NCBI RefSeq assembly: GCF_003367395.1
Contig: NZ_CP031417.1
Span: forward strand, 1-64,000
DNA from: Pseudolabrys taiwanensis
GTDB lineage: Bacteria > Pseudomonadota > Alphaproteobacteria > Rhizobiales > Xanthobacteraceae
Reading direction: 5' to 3'
DNA: 64,000 bases
A model generated the notes under the pieces. The model made no database searches and had not been told where the DNA came from. It saw nothing but the letters and a program-made list of their open reading frames with translations. Below, piece after piece: positions 34,775 through 44,456 of this stretch. The first letter of the stretch is position 1; the number at the start of each line of letters is the position of its first letter. The translations under genes and the position numbers were made by a program.

Positions 34775-35998
34775 TCAGGTCGCCGATGGCGGAAAAGGCC
34801 GCATTCTTTCGAGCAAGGCGCCGACGGTTGTTGCCGCAAGCACGATGAGGAGCGGTTCGAGCGGCAGGCGGTAGCGCAAGGACGCGATGGTCACAACGTG
34901 GACGAAAGTGAAATAGCCGATGAGGATCAGGAGCGGCGCGAACCGCCGCCACTGGCGCCACTGCCACACCGCGCCAATGAGCGCCAGCAGCAGCACCGGT
35001 CCAAAGCTGAGGGCGCTGATCAGCGCGTAGACGCCGCGGAACTCCGCGGTATTGGGGACGATGTTCCACAGCCGCACGAGTTTCATCACCGCCGCCTCGA
35101 CGAAGAGGTCCGGATGCGCCTTGATGTAGCTCGTTGCTCTGTCGCTGAAGGCGCGTTGTCTTTCGACCTCGTTCGGTATGGCCAACAGGCGCGAAGCGAC
35201 ATCAGGCTCGACGTCGTGCGCCCAGTCGATGCCGGCATCGGTATTGGCTGGATTGTTGCCGAGATAGAGGTTCTGCGCGCTGCTGGTAGTGAAGGGAACG
35301 AAGTGCCCCAGCACCGCGGCATTACGGATCCACCATGGGCTGAGCAGCGCAGCGTATAGGCAGGAGGCGGTCAGCAAAGTCGTTATGGCTCGCCGCCAGT
35401 TCGCCGTTGCGATCCAGCCCGATAGCGCCAGCAGCACCGGCGGCAGCACGGTCAGCGTCGCCTTGGTCATCGTCGCCGCCGCGAAACATAGGCTGGCGAG
35501 AGCGAGCATCTTGTCGATGCGCGCGCCGCGGTCCTGCCATGCATACAACGCGGCGATGCCGCCTAGCAGCATCGTGTTGAACAGCGTCTCGCTGAGCAAC
35601 AGGCCCTGATAGAACACGAAGAATGGATAAATGGCGGTGACACACGTTGCGATAAACGCCGCGGCCTCTCCGCGCGCGACACGCCGTGTGATGGACGCGA
35701 TGAGCCCACATTGAATGAGCAGCAGTGCCGTCTGCGCGAAGCGGATAGCGATGATCGCCTTCGGCAGGCCGAGCATCCAGACCCATGGGGCGAAGAACAA
35801 CGCTGCACCCGGCATCTCCCAGGCGCGATCGGTGCCGACCCAAAATTCACCCGTCGCCGCGAGTTTGACCGCCGAGGCGAGGATGCGCTGCTCGTCCGGA
35901 AAGACCGTTGCGGCCGGAAAATAAATCAGGTTGACGGCGATGCATGCGAGCAGGCATGCGACGTAGGGCAGGATTCGATACAACAGCTTTGGCTTCAT
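34775..35998 (-). CDS. Polytopic membrane protein, GT-C/GT39-like
   Basis: About 407 residues from the ATG at 35998; GTG 36010 is the alternative start. It has some ten or more membrane helices. A VFPDEQRILASA segment in the first periplasmic loop supplies an acidic D-E pair, as in the catalytic loop of GT-C glycosyltransferases (PMT/ArnT superfamily). The EFWVGTDRAWEMPG loop and the LSPWWIRNAAVLG segment are also typical of GT39-like proteins. It may transfer sugars or other groups from lipid-phosphate donors in the periplasm. Confidence 0.75.
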   Translation of the reverse strand: MKPKLLYRILPYVACLLACIAVNLIYFPAATVFPDEQRILASAVKLAATGEFWVGTDRAWEMPGAALFFAPWVWMLGLPKAIIAIRFAQTALLLIQCGLIASITRRVARGEAAAFIATCVTAIYPFFVFYQGLLLSETLFNTMLLGGIAALYAWQDRGARIDKMLALASLCFAAATMTKATLTVLPPVLLALSGWIATANWRRAITTLLTASCLYAALLSPWWIRNAAVLGHFVPFTTSSAQNLYLGNNPANTDAGIDWAHDVEPDVASRLLAIPNEVERQRAFSDRATSYIKAHPDLFVEAAVMKLVRLWNIVPNTAEFRGVYALISALSFGPVLLLALIGAVWQWRQWRRFAPLLILIGYFTFVHVVTIASLRYRLPLEPLLIVLAATTVGALLERMRPFPPSAT

Positions 35999-36065
35999 CG
36001 AATCGGCCACACGGTCCGCATTATTCGCTCGCTACTTCAGGCGGGCATAGCATCCGGACGGAGTC

Positions 36066-37217
36066 ATGGCTACCGCCGCAACCTCGCCCGACACATGTCC
36101 CGTTCTGGCCTACGTGGTGACCCAGGATTGGTATTTCCTTTCGCATCGACTGCCGATGGCGCGTGCGGCGCGGGAGGCCGGTTTCGACGTGCATGTGATC
36201 ACCCATGTGAACAAGGGTGGGGCGGCGATCGAAGCCGAGGGCTTCCGCTTGCATCCGGTTGTGTGGCGGCGTGGCAGTCTGCACCCGCTCGGTTTCCTCT
36301 CGAACATCTGTGCGGTGCGTCGGGTCTTTCGCCGGATAAAACCGTCGCTCGTGCACAATGTGGCGCTGCAGCCGACGGTCGTCGGCTCGCTGGCGGCCCT
36401 CGGCCTGCCGCCGCGCCGGCTAAATGCGCTTGCTGGCCTTGGCTTTACCTTTACCTCGACCACTCTCAAGGCGCGGCTGGTCCGCCCCGTGCTGGAAGCG
36501 TTGTTGCGTTTCGTCCTGAGGGACCGTCGCGCTGCGGTGCTGGTGCAGAACCCGGATGACCGGGCCGCCATTGGCAGCCTCGGCGTGCCCGCCGATCGGA
36601 TTTTCACCATTCCGGGTTCTGGCGTCGAAACGGATCGGCTCGTGCCCCTGCCCGAGCCCCCAGGAGCCATAACGATGGCCTTTGTGGGCCGTCTCCTTGA
36701 CGACAAGGGTATCCGGCCGCTGGTGGCTGCTCAGGCGCTGCTGGGGGGTCGCGGAACGCCTGTATGCCTGCTGATCGCCGGCGACCCGGACCCGGCAAAT
36801 CCGGCTTCTATACCCGCTGACGAGATTGCCGGTTGGGCCAGGCAGCCGGGCATTGAGGTGCTGGGACACGTCGGCGACATCCGCGACGTCTGGAGCCGCG
36901 CCCACATCGCCGTGCTGCCGTCCCGCCGCGAGGGGCTGCCCAAGAGCTTGCTAGAGGCGGCGGCCTGCGGACGCCCGATTGTAGCGACCGACGTGCCCGG
37001 CTGCCGCGAGGTGGCGCGGCCCGGTATCAACGCGCTGCTGGTTCCGCCAGACAGTCCGGCGGCCCTGGCCGACGCCATCGAACGGCTGGCGCGGGACGCC
37101 GCTCTGCGGCATAGCTACGGCGCGGCCGGCCGGCATTTGGTGGAGACGGAGTTCTCCGCCGAGAAGATCGGGCGCGACGTTGTATCCTTGTACGACCGCT
37201 TGCTCACGTACTCCTGA
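36066..37217 (+). CDS. Glycosyltransferase family 4 (GT-B)
   Basis: 383 residues. VTQDWYFLSHRLPMARAA is typical of a GT4 subgroup found in O-antigen loci, and RREGLPKSLLEAAACGRPIVATDVPG is the donor-site EX7E block. GGAG lies just upstream of the ATG. The next gene begins 17 bp after the stop. Donor sugar not determinable; N-acetylhexosamine (GlcNAc/FucNAc-type) donors are common among similar enzymes. Confidence 0.9.
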   Translation: MATAATSPDTCPVLAYVVTQDWYFLSHRLPMARAAREAGFDVHVITHVNKGGAAIEAEGFRLHPVVWRRGSLHPLGFLSNICAVRRVFRRIKPSLVHNVALQPTVVGSLAALGLPPRRLNALAGLGFTFTSTTLKARLVRPVLEALLRFVLRDRRAAVLVQNPDDRAAIGSLGVPADRIFTIPGSGVETDRLVPLPEPPGAITMAFVGRLLDDKGIRPLVAAQALLGGRGTPVCLLIAGDPDPANPASIPADEIAGWARQPGIEVLGHVGDIRDVWSRAHIAVLPSRREGLPKSLLEAAACGRPIVATDVPGCREVARPGINALLVPPDSPAALADAIERLARDAALRHSYGAAGRHLVETEFSAEKIGRDVVSLYDRLLTYS

Positions 37218-37234
37218 ACCATTCCCCATTCGTC

Positions 37235-38677
37235 ATGAACGACAAGGCGCTCAGCCGCCAAGATCTGTTGTTTGTGCTCGGCTGCGCGGCGATCTATGCG
37301 ATCGCCGTGCTCGTCGTGCCGTCTTATACGCCGCTCATCGACGCGGACAGCGGGGCCTACACCGACTTCAGCGCGTTCCGTCCGGCTTACTATCCGGCGT
37401 TCCTCGCCCTGTGCCGGGCGCTCGGACTTGGGCTCGTCGCCACCACCTGGGTGCAACTCGGCCTGTTCTGCGTCGCGCTGTGTTATCTCCTGGTAGCGTT
37501 GCTGCGCAGCCGCGTGCCCAAGATCTGGCTCGCGCTGTTGGTCGCGATGATGGCGGGCAACATCCTGTTCTCGTCGTTCCATCGTTCGATCCTCAGCGAG
37601 TCCCTCTACTTCTCGCTCAGCATCGTCGCTGTCGCGCTCTGGATCGATTATTTCAGGACCGCGCGGCCGGCCTATATCGTCGGCGCCGGACTATCGCTCG
37701 GCCTCATGCTCGGTATCCGCCTTGCCGGACTCGGCCTCCTGCCGCTGCACCTGCTGGCGGTCTGGGTCAAGCGGCCGAAGGGCGTGCCGTTCTGGATGGC
37801 GCTGTTGCTCGCGCTGCTGCCGCCGCTTGCCGGTATTGCGGGCGAGCGCATGCTCTATTACGCGGTGCACGGCTCGGGATCGATATCGCAAGCGCAGTAT
37901 CTGCTGTTCGCCAAGGCGGCGATGCTGATCCGGCCCGAAATGACCTTTACCGGTCCGCACGCCGCCGCCCTCGACGACATCGGCCGCCAATTGGCGCAGG
38001 TTTACGGCCCGGTCCAGGCCGCGGCCGCGCAGGCGCCGTCGCTGCCGGTACGGGTGCAATTGAGCGCGATCTATGAGGGCCTGGCGCAGTACAGCGTGCT
38101 TGGCACGGAGATCGACCAGGCCGCGGCGCGCGCCGGCATTTCGCCGGCAATCTTGCGCACCGAATTGGCCAAACAGGTGATCGCGCAGAACCCGGGCGGA
38201 TATCTCACGCTGACGCTGCTCAACGAAATCGGGCAGTGGTCGGTGGCGGCGCAGAACTTCCCTAGCATCGCGCGCGCGCTCAACGCTTACGCCGATACCG
38301 ATCCCGCGGTTTCAGTCGGCGGGCGCATTCCGGCGACGCTACTGCATCCCAAGCCGTCGCTGACCGGCGTGATCGTCTATCCGGCCTTCCTCGCCGCCGG
38401 CGCCGTGACGCTCGTGCTGGCGCTCGGGTTTTTCGTCTTCCTGGCGCGGCCCGCGCTCGCCGACAACGCCGCCGGGTTCTATCTTCTCATCGCCACGTAT
38501 CTCAGCGCGATGTGCCACGGCTACACCTTGTTCATCAGCCTTGTGAACGAGTGGACGCCGCGCTTCTTGATGGCGATATTTCCGCATCTTGAGATCATCG
38601 GCATCTGTCTGGTCCTGAGTTTCCTACATTGGCGGGGTTACATGCGGTGGACCGCGCCGGCGAGGCTGGCTTCATGA
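37235..38677 (+). CDS. Polytopic membrane protein, possible GT-C-type glycosyltransferase
   Basis: 480 residues with about ten membrane helices. After the first helix, IDADSGAYTDFSAFRPAYYP includes acidic residues on the periplasmic side, in the position of a GT-C catalytic loop. A large soluble loop (about residues 225-330) separates the helical halves. A family cannot be named. It is translationally coupled to the next gene by an ATGA overlap, suggesting a shared role in lipid-linked sugar transfer. Confidence 0.7.
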   Translation: MNDKALSRQDLLFVLGCAAIYAIAVLVVPSYTPLIDADSGAYTDFSAFRPAYYPAFLALCRALGLGLVATTWVQLGLFCVALCYLLVALLRSRVPKIWLALLVAMMAGNILFSSFHRSILSESLYFSLSIVAVALWIDYFRTARPAYIVGAGLSLGLMLGIRLAGLGLLPLHLLAVWVKRPKGVPFWMALLLALLPPLAGIAGERMLYYAVHGSGSISQAQYLLFAKAAMLIRPEMTFTGPHAAALDDIGRQLAQVYGPVQAAAAQAPSLPVRVQLSAIYEGLAQYSVLGTEIDQAAARAGISPAILRTELAKQVIAQNPGGYLTLTLLNEIGQWSVAAQNFPSIARALNAYADTDPAVSVGGRIPATLLHPKPSLTGVIVYPAFLAAGAVTLVLALGFFVFLARPALADNAAGFYLLIATYLSAMCHGYTLFISLVNEWTPRFLMAIFPHLEIIGICLVLSFLHWRGYMRWTAPARLAS

Positions 38678-40113
38678 CGTCATTCGAACGGTCGGCGCGT
38701 AAGGATCAGTTCCGGGCGACCTACGACCGCCTGGCCCCCCAGCGCCGGGCGCAGCGGGCCCGCGCCCCGTTCTTCCACGAGGAGGACCTGCGTTATCTCC
38801 GCTTCCTCATTCCCGAGGGGCTGCGTGTGCTCGAGCTCGGCTGCGGCACGGGTGATGTGCTGGCGGCGCTCAAGCCGGCCTATGGCGTCGGCGTCGACTT
38901 CAGCCCAGCCATGGTCGCGGAGGCCAGGCGGCTGCATCCCGCTCTCGACTTTCGGGTCGGCGACATGGAGGACCGCGACTTCGTCGCGTCGCTGCCCGGT
39001 CCCTTCGATGTCATCCTGATCGTCGATACGCTCGGGTCGCTCGACGACGTTCAGGCGGCGCTCGAAAGTCTCCACCCTTTGTGTACGCGCGAGACGCGCG
39101 TCGTCGTCGTCTATTATTCGCATCTGTGGCAGCCGCTGCTGAAGTTCGCCGAATGGATCGGCTGGCGCGCCAAGCAGCCGGCGCAGAACATCATGTCGCC
39201 CGGCGACATCCACAGCCTCGCGGGGCTCGCGGATTTCGAAGTCATCAAGTCGGAATCGAAACTGCTGTCGCCGCTGCGGCTGCTCGGCATTGGCCGCTTC
39301 GTCAACCGTTTCATCTCGATGCTGCCGGGCATCCGCCATCTGAGCTTCCGGCATTATTCGGTGTGCCGTGCCTTCCGCGAGCGGCCGGACGACATACGCT
39401 CGGCGACCGTGGTCGTGCCGGTGCGCAACGAGCGCGGCAACATCGAGCCGGCGGTCCAGCGCACGCCGCGTTTTTGTGACGATCTCGAGATCATCTTCGT
39501 CGAGGGCAACAGCAGCGACGGAAGCTGGGAAGAGGTGCAGCGCGTCGCCGCCGCCTATCCGCATCTCGACATCAAGACGATGCGTCAGCCCGGCAAAGGC
39601 AAAGCCGACGCGGTGTTTACGGCCTTCGATGCCGCGCGCGGCGACGTGCTGATGATCCTGGATGGCGACCTCACCATGCCGCCGGAACAGCTTCCGAAGT
39701 TCTGGGACGCGATCAAGAGCGGGAAGGGTGAGTTCATCAACGGTTCGCGGCTCGTTTATCCGATGGAGGACGAGGCGATGCAGTTCTTGAACCTCATAGC
39801 CAACAAGTCGTTCTCGATCGCCTTCACCTGGCTGCTCGGCCAGCGTTTCACCGACACCTTGTGCGGCACCAAGGTGCTGCGGCGTGTCGACTACGAGCGC
39901 ATCAAGCGGGGAAAGGCCTATTTCGGCGACTTCGATCCGTTCGGCGATTTCGACCTGATCTTCGGTGCCGCCAAGCTCAACCTGCGTTGCGTCGACGTGC
40001 CGATCCGCTACGCTGCGCGAACTTACGGCTCGACTCAGATTTCGCGTTTCAGCCACGGCCTGATGCTGATCCGCATGGTGATCTTCGCGTTCTTCCGCAT
40101 CAAGGCGCTCTAA
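38674..40113 (+). CDS. Fusion of SAM-dependent methyltransferase and GT2 glycosyltransferase
   Basis: 479 residues from the ATG at 38674, coupled by ATGA overlap. Residues about 1-230 form a class I methyltransferase (RVLELGCGTGDVLAAL, then LIVDTLGSLDD). Residues about 240-479 form a GT-A family 2 domain: VVVPVRNERGNIEPAV, FVEGNSSDGSWEE, the DxD as MILDGDLTMPPEQL, and LCGTKVLRR, which resembles dolichyl/undecaprenyl-phosphate sugar synthases. The GT2 half may make a lipid-phosphate sugar for the adjacent GT-C-like proteins, while the N-terminal half methylates it or another intermediate. Confidence 0.85.
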   Translation: MTSFERSARKDQFRATYDRLAPQRRAQRARAPFFHEEDLRYLRFLIPEGLRVLELGCGTGDVLAALKPAYGVGVDFSPAMVAEARRLHPALDFRVGDMEDRDFVASLPGPFDVILIVDTLGSLDDVQAALESLHPLCTRETRVVVVYYSHLWQPLLKFAEWIGWRAKQPAQNIMSPGDIHSLAGLADFEVIKSESKLLSPLRLLGIGRFVNRFISMLPGIRHLSFRHYSVCRAFRERPDDIRSATVVVPVRNERGNIEPAVQRTPRFCDDLEIIFVEGNSSDGSWEEVQRVAAAYPHLDIKTMRQPGKGKADAVFTAFDAARGDVLMILDGDLTMPPEQLPKFWDAIKSGKGEFINGSRLVYPMEDEAMQFLNLIANKSFSIAFTWLLGQRFTDTLCGTKVLRRVDYERIKRGKAYFGDFDPFGDFDLIFGAAKLNLRCVDVPIRYAARTYGSTQISRFSHGLMLIRMVIFAFFRIKAL

Positions 40114-40126
40114 CCCGTAGCAATTC

Positions 40127-42031
40127 ATGCTGTGGAAGCGACTCTCCACCGGCAATCTCGCAGCACCGCTGTTTTGTGTAGCGGCGGTGGCGGCCAATCA
40201 GGCGGTGTTCCGGCTGGGGTCGCTGCCGTTTGCGGCCGCGCTTCTCCTGATCGCCGTCGTCGCCAGTGTCGCGGTCATGGCTCCGGACGTCGCACCATCC
40301 GGGCCGGAGCGGGACCGGTTTCGCTGGTTTAACCTGCTGCTCGGCATTGTCATTCTCGCGCCGTTGCTGACGACCTTCGTGCTCGGCTTCGATCGTGATT
40401 TCCCGTTCAGCGGCGACCACTACTTCCATGTCGGGCAGGCCTATCGCATTGCGTTCTGGTGGCTCTCGCCGCCGGCAAGTCCCGTCGTGCGCGTGCCGAC
40501 GCTCGATGACGTGTCCCAGCTGCTTCGGCACCCTGCGGGGTTGGCGACGTCGCGCGCGGCTTTGGCCGTCATCGTCGTTCTCGCAACGATCGCACTCTAC
40601 CGGTGGCACCGCGTGGCCGCCTTGGCTTTCGCCGCAGTGGCAATCGTGGTTTGGGGGCTCACCGAGCACACGATCTTTGTGCGTTACCCGGGCGCGGGCT
40701 ATCTGGCGACGATGCCCTTCCTTGGCCCGGCCGTGCTCTTGCGCAATGTCGAGTTGGCGGGCCGTCTCACCAATGTGCTCGCGCCGGTGCTGTGGCTGTT
40801 TGCACTGCGCCCCTGGCTCGTTGGCCGCTGGCCGGATCTGCGCGTGCTTGCCTTTGCCGTGCTGCTGTTCTGGCAACAGGACGTCATCTATTTCTTCGAC
40901 TCCGTTTACATGGAGCCGTGGGCCGTCATCTTCTGCGTCCTCGCGATCGAACTTCTCATTGTGCGCGGTGCGCCAGGCGCACCCATTGCCTGCTTGCTTG
41001 TCGGCGCGGCGGCGACCGTGAAGGAGCCGGCGATCTTCGCGCTGCCGCTGGTTTTTCTGGCCGGCGCGCCGTGGCGCAATGCGTGGCGTGACGTGTGGAC
41101 GCTGGCGGGTTGCGCGCTCGCCGCCGGCGCGCCGTTCGTTCTTTATTTCGCGGCACGCAACAGCGTCGCCGCCGATGGCATCGAGGCCTCACGGGAATTT
41201 CAGGCGGGATTGCCGCCGGGGCCGCTCTCGCCATACGCAGCGGAGTTCGCCCATCGCGTGATGGCATCGCTGCTGCCGGCCGGCGCCGTGCTGTTCGGGG
41301 CATCGCTGCTTCTCCTGCTGGCGATGATCGTGTGTTGGCGATCGCGGCGGATGGTGCTCGTCTGTCTGCTGACCACCGGCCTGCTGCTCGTCGCTTTCTT
41401 CTTTGTCGATCGCGGCTCGCTCGCTTGGCTCGGCTCGTTCAGGTTCCTGTTGCCGGCGCTGCCATTCCTCGCCGCGGGTACGCTCGCGTTCGGCGAGATG
41501 ACGGCGCCACGCTGGGCTGGTGTCGTCGCCGTCGTGGTGTTGCTGCTGCAGATTCCGAGCGTGACGGCGGCGATGATGCGCGCCATAGGTCCGATCACCG
41601 GATTGAATTTCATCGAACACTACGACGCTGCGATCTTCTTCCCGATGAAATCGCTGCTCGCCGAGGCGCGTGCCAAGGGGCTCTTGATGCCGGGCGACGT
41701 GGTGCGCGCCAATGCTCCCGACACATCGCTGCGCGTCATACCTGGGCTCCCGGTGACCTACACGGCGCCGGGCGAACTGGTGTGCGAGTGCACGCCCGAG
41801 CATCCGGCGACGATGGCGCTCTTCGTCCGCCATGCCAACCTGACGCTGCCGTTCCTGCGGCCCGGCCCGCCTGCCGGGCTCTATGCGCCGCCGCCGGACC
41901 GAGAGCCGCTCTGGCGGGCGGCGACCGCCGCCCGGCCCGCCTGTCTGGCGCAGCTCAAGGCCACCTGTCCCCATGTGCTCCAGCGCGTCGAAGGTGGCGA
42001 GCTTGTGGCGGCGTTAGGTCTTGGCCGTTAA
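40127..42031 (+). CDS. Large polytopic membrane protein, GT-C-like
   Basis: 634 residues with about 12 hydrophobic helices over the first 500, then a soluble C-terminal domain with several Cys (ELVCECTPEH, RPACLAQLKATCPH). Early FDRDFPFSGDHYFHVG has D/H residues in the position of a GT-C active-site loop. The family is not recognised. It probably works with the GT2/methyltransferase fusion 13 bp upstream, using the lipid-linked sugar to decorate a glycan in the periplasm. Confidence 0.65.
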   Translation: MLWKRLSTGNLAAPLFCVAAVAANQAVFRLGSLPFAAALLLIAVVASVAVMAPDVAPSGPERDRFRWFNLLLGIVILAPLLTTFVLGFDRDFPFSGDHYFHVGQAYRIAFWWLSPPASPVVRVPTLDDVSQLLRHPAGLATSRAALAVIVVLATIALYRWHRVAALAFAAVAIVVWGLTEHTIFVRYPGAGYLATMPFLGPAVLLRNVELAGRLTNVLAPVLWLFALRPWLVGRWPDLRVLAFAVLLFWQQDVIYFFDSVYMEPWAVIFCVLAIELLIVRGAPGAPIACLLVGAAATVKEPAIFALPLVFLAGAPWRNAWRDVWTLAGCALAAGAPFVLYFAARNSVAADGIEASREFQAGLPPGPLSPYAAEFAHRVMASLLPAGAVLFGASLLLLLAMIVCWRSRRMVLVCLLTTGLLLVAFFFVDRGSLAWLGSFRFLLPALPFLAAGTLAFGEMTAPRWAGVVAVVVLLLQIPSVTAAMMRAIGPITGLNFIEHYDAAIFFPMKSLLAEARAKGLLMPGDVVRANAPDTSLRVIPGLPVTYTAPGELVCECTPEHPATMALFVRHANLTLPFLRPGPPAGLYAPPPDREPLWRAATAARPACLAQLKATCPHVLQRVEGGELVAALGLGR

Positions 42032-42126
42032 CGACTTTCGGCATTTCCCACGCCCGGATTTGAGCATTGCAGCGGTATCCATTCCCCGGCTAAACAGGCC
42101 GCGGCCCCGGAGGGCGGGAGGTTTCA

Positions 42127-43413
42127 TTGGCGGCGCACCAACGCAAGATTGCGGTGATCGGACTTGGCTATGTCGGATTGCCGGTCGCCGTCGCGTTTGC
42201 CCGCTCCGGCGTGCCGGTCATCGGTTTCGACATTGACCGGAAGCGCGTTGAGGAACTCCGCGCCGGTCACGATCGCACGCGCGAGGTTGAAGCTGTTGAT
42301 CTCGCTCAGCCGAGCTTACGCTATGTCTCCGAGCCGGCGGTTTTAAAGGAAGCCGACTTCTTCATCGTCACGGTGCCGACACCGATCGACGAAGCCAACC
42401 GTCCGGATCTCCGCGCCATGCTGGCCGCGTCGGCGACCGTCGGGGCCGTGCTCAAGCGCGGCGACATCGTCGTCTACGAGTCGACGGTCTATCCCGGCGC
42501 CGTGGAGGAAGATTGCGTCCCGGTGTTGGAACAAAAATCGGGTCTGAAGGCGGGGACCAATTTCACCGTCGGTTATTCACCCGAGCGCATCAATCCCGGC
42601 GATAAGACGCATCGCTTCGAAACCATCACCAAGGTCGTGTCGGGACAGGATGCCAGCACGCTCGGTATTGTCGCGGACGTTTATGGTTCGGTTGTCACCG
42701 CCGGCGTCTATCGTGCGCCGTCGATCAAAGTGGCGGAAGCCGCCAAAGTGATCGAGAACGCACAACGCGATCTCAACATCGCCTTCATGAACGAGCTCTC
42801 GGCAATCTTCCACCAGCTCGGCATCGACACCGGCGACGTGCTCGCCGCCGCGGCGACCAAGTGGAACTTCCTGAATTATCGGCCGGGGCTCGTCGGCGGC
42901 CACTGCATCGGCGTCGACCCGTATTACCTGACCTATCGCGCCGAGAAGGCGGGCTATCATCCTGCCATCATTCTTGCCGGGCGCCGCATCAATGACGGCG
43001 TAGGCCAATGGATTGCGCATGAGACGGTGCGTAGTCTCACGCTGCGCAACTGCACCAACGCGGTTGTCACCGTTCTGGGCATGACGTTCAAGGAGGACGT
43101 GCCGGACATCCGCAACTCCAAGGTCATCGACATCGTGCGCGAGCTGGAGCGCTTCGGCATTCGCGCGCAAGTGCATGATCCGTTGGCGCTGCCGGAGGAG
43201 ACCGAGCACGAATATGGCGTGACTCTGACGCCGATGGAGGCGCTGAAGCCCGCGGATGCCGTTGTGCTCGCCGTCGCGCACCAAGATTACGTGACTCAAG
43301 GTTGGGGGATAATCACACGTTTGCTCAAGGGGGGTAGAGGAACCGTCATCGACGTAAAATCGCGGCTCGACCGCGCCTTTCAACCCGAAGGGATCGACCT
43401 GTGGCGAATGTAG
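42127..43413 (+). CDS. UDP-N-acetylhexosamine 6-dehydrogenase (TviB/WbpO-like)
   Basis: 428 residues, TTG start with a strong GGGAGG site 5-6 bp upstream. The NAD motif GLGYVGLPVAVAF, VYESTVYPGAVEE, and GGHCIGVDPYYLTYRAEKAGY with catalytic Cys at about residue 260 are diagnostic of the TviB/WbpO subgroup that oxidises UDP-GlcNAc or UDP-GalNAc to the uronic acid. The intact Cys contrasts with the Cys-less relative at 1441. The 4-epimerase begins inside its 3' end, so GalNAcA or GlcNAcA is the likely product. Confidence 0.9.
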   Translation: MAAHQRKIAVIGLGYVGLPVAVAFARSGVPVIGFDIDRKRVEELRAGHDRTREVEAVDLAQPSLRYVSEPAVLKEADFFIVTVPTPIDEANRPDLRAMLAASATVGAVLKRGDIVVYESTVYPGAVEEDCVPVLEQKSGLKAGTNFTVGYSPERINPGDKTHRFETITKVVSGQDASTLGIVADVYGSVVTAGVYRAPSIKVAEAAKVIENAQRDLNIAFMNELSAIFHQLGIDTGDVLAAAATKWNFLNYRPGLVGGHCIGVDPYYLTYRAEKAGYHPAIILAGRRINDGVGQWIAHETVRSLTLRNCTNAVVTVLGMTFKEDVPDIRNSKVIDIVRELERFGIRAQVHDPLALPEETEHEYGVTLTPMEALKPADAVVLAVAHQDYVTQGWGIITRLLKGGRGTVIDVKSRLDRAFQPEGIDLWRM

Positions 43414-44456
43414 ACCCTATTCTTGTTACCGGCGCGGCCGGCTTTATCGGCTTTCACGTGGCCAAGCGTCTGGTCGAGCAGGGCAGGCCGGTGGTCGGCC
43501 TCGATATCGTCAATGACTATTACGACCCGGCTTTGAAGCACGCGCGCCTCGCCGAACTCGCCAAGCTCAAGGGCTTCGAGTTCGTCAAGCTCGACCTCGC
43601 CGATCGCGCCGGTGTCGCGGCGCTGTTCGCCAAGCACAAGTTTCCTTACGTCGTCCATCTCGCGGCGCAGGCCGGCGTGCGCTATTCGCTGATCGATCCT
43701 TTCGCCTATATCGATTCCAATCTTACCGGCTTCACCACCATCCTCGAAGGCTGCCGCCATAACGGCTGCCGCCATCTCGTTTACGCATCCTCGTCGTCGG
43801 TTTACGGCAGCAACACCAAGATGCCGTTCTCGGTGCACGACAATGTCGACCATCCGCTCAGCCTGTACGGCGCCTCCAAGAAGGCGAACGAGCTGATGGC
43901 GCACTCCTATTCGCATCTTTTCAAATTGCCGACCACGGGCCTGCGCTTCTTCACCGTGTATGGCCCTTGGGGCCGTCCCGACATGGCGATGTGGATATTC
44001 GCCAAGGCCATTCTCGCGGGCGAGCCGATCAAGCTATTCAACAACGGCAACATGCAGCGCGACTTCACCTATGTCGACGACATCGTGGAGTCGATCGTGC
44101 GCCTCGTTGATCATATCCCGGCCGGTAATCCGAACTGGTCGGGCGACAACCCTGATCCCGGCACCGGCGCCGCGCCATGGCGTGTCTACAATATCGGCAA
44201 CAACAGCCCGGTTGAACTCCTCGAAGTCGTTCGCCTGTTGGAAGAGGCGATCGGCGTCAAGGCGAAGCGCGAGCTGCTGCCGATGCAGCCCGGCGACGTG
44301 CCGGCGACCTATGCCGATGTCGATGACCTGATGCGTGAAGTCGACTTCAAGCCGGCCACCTCCATTGCCGATGGCATTGACCGCTTCGTGCGGTGGTACC
44401 GTTCCTATCACAGCTCGAATTCGGTCGGCCGCGCCGCCGTTGGATTGGATAGATGA
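43401..44456 (+). CDS. UDP-glucuronate 4-epimerase-like SDR (LpsL type)
   Basis: 351 residues, GTG start overlapping the dehydrogenase by 13 bp, with AAGGGA 9 bp upstream. [29 protein letters not shown] and [10 protein letters not shown] (catalytic Tyr and Lys) fit the UDP-GlcA 4-epimerase group, as does [16 protein letters not shown]. It should interconvert UDP-GlcA and UDP-GalA, or the N-acetylated forms made by the coupled dehydrogenase. GalA is a common LPS component in rhizobia. Confidence 0.85.
   Translation: MANVDPILVTGAAGFIGFHVAKRLVEQGRPVVGLDIVNDYYDPALKHARLAELAKLKGFEFVKLDLADRAGVAALFAKHKFPYVVHLAAQAGVRYSLIDPFAYIDSNLTGFTTILEGCRHNGCRHLVYASSSSVYGSNTKMPFSVHDNVDHPLSLYGASKKANELMAHSYSHLFKLPTTGLRFFTVYGPWGRPDMAMWIFAKAILAGEPIKLFNNGNMQRDFTYVDDIVESIVRLVDHIPAGNPNWSGDNPDPGTGAAPWRVYNIGNNSPVELLEVVRLLEEAIGVKAKRELLPMQPGDVPATYADVDDLMREVDFKPATSIADGIDRFVRWYRSYHSSNSVGRAAVGLDR

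Noticed and set aside
38680..40197. Long 505-codon frame on the - strand over the methyltransferase-GT2 fusion
   Set aside because: The + strand protein has clear SAM and DxD motifs; the antisense frame only reflects high GC at third positions.
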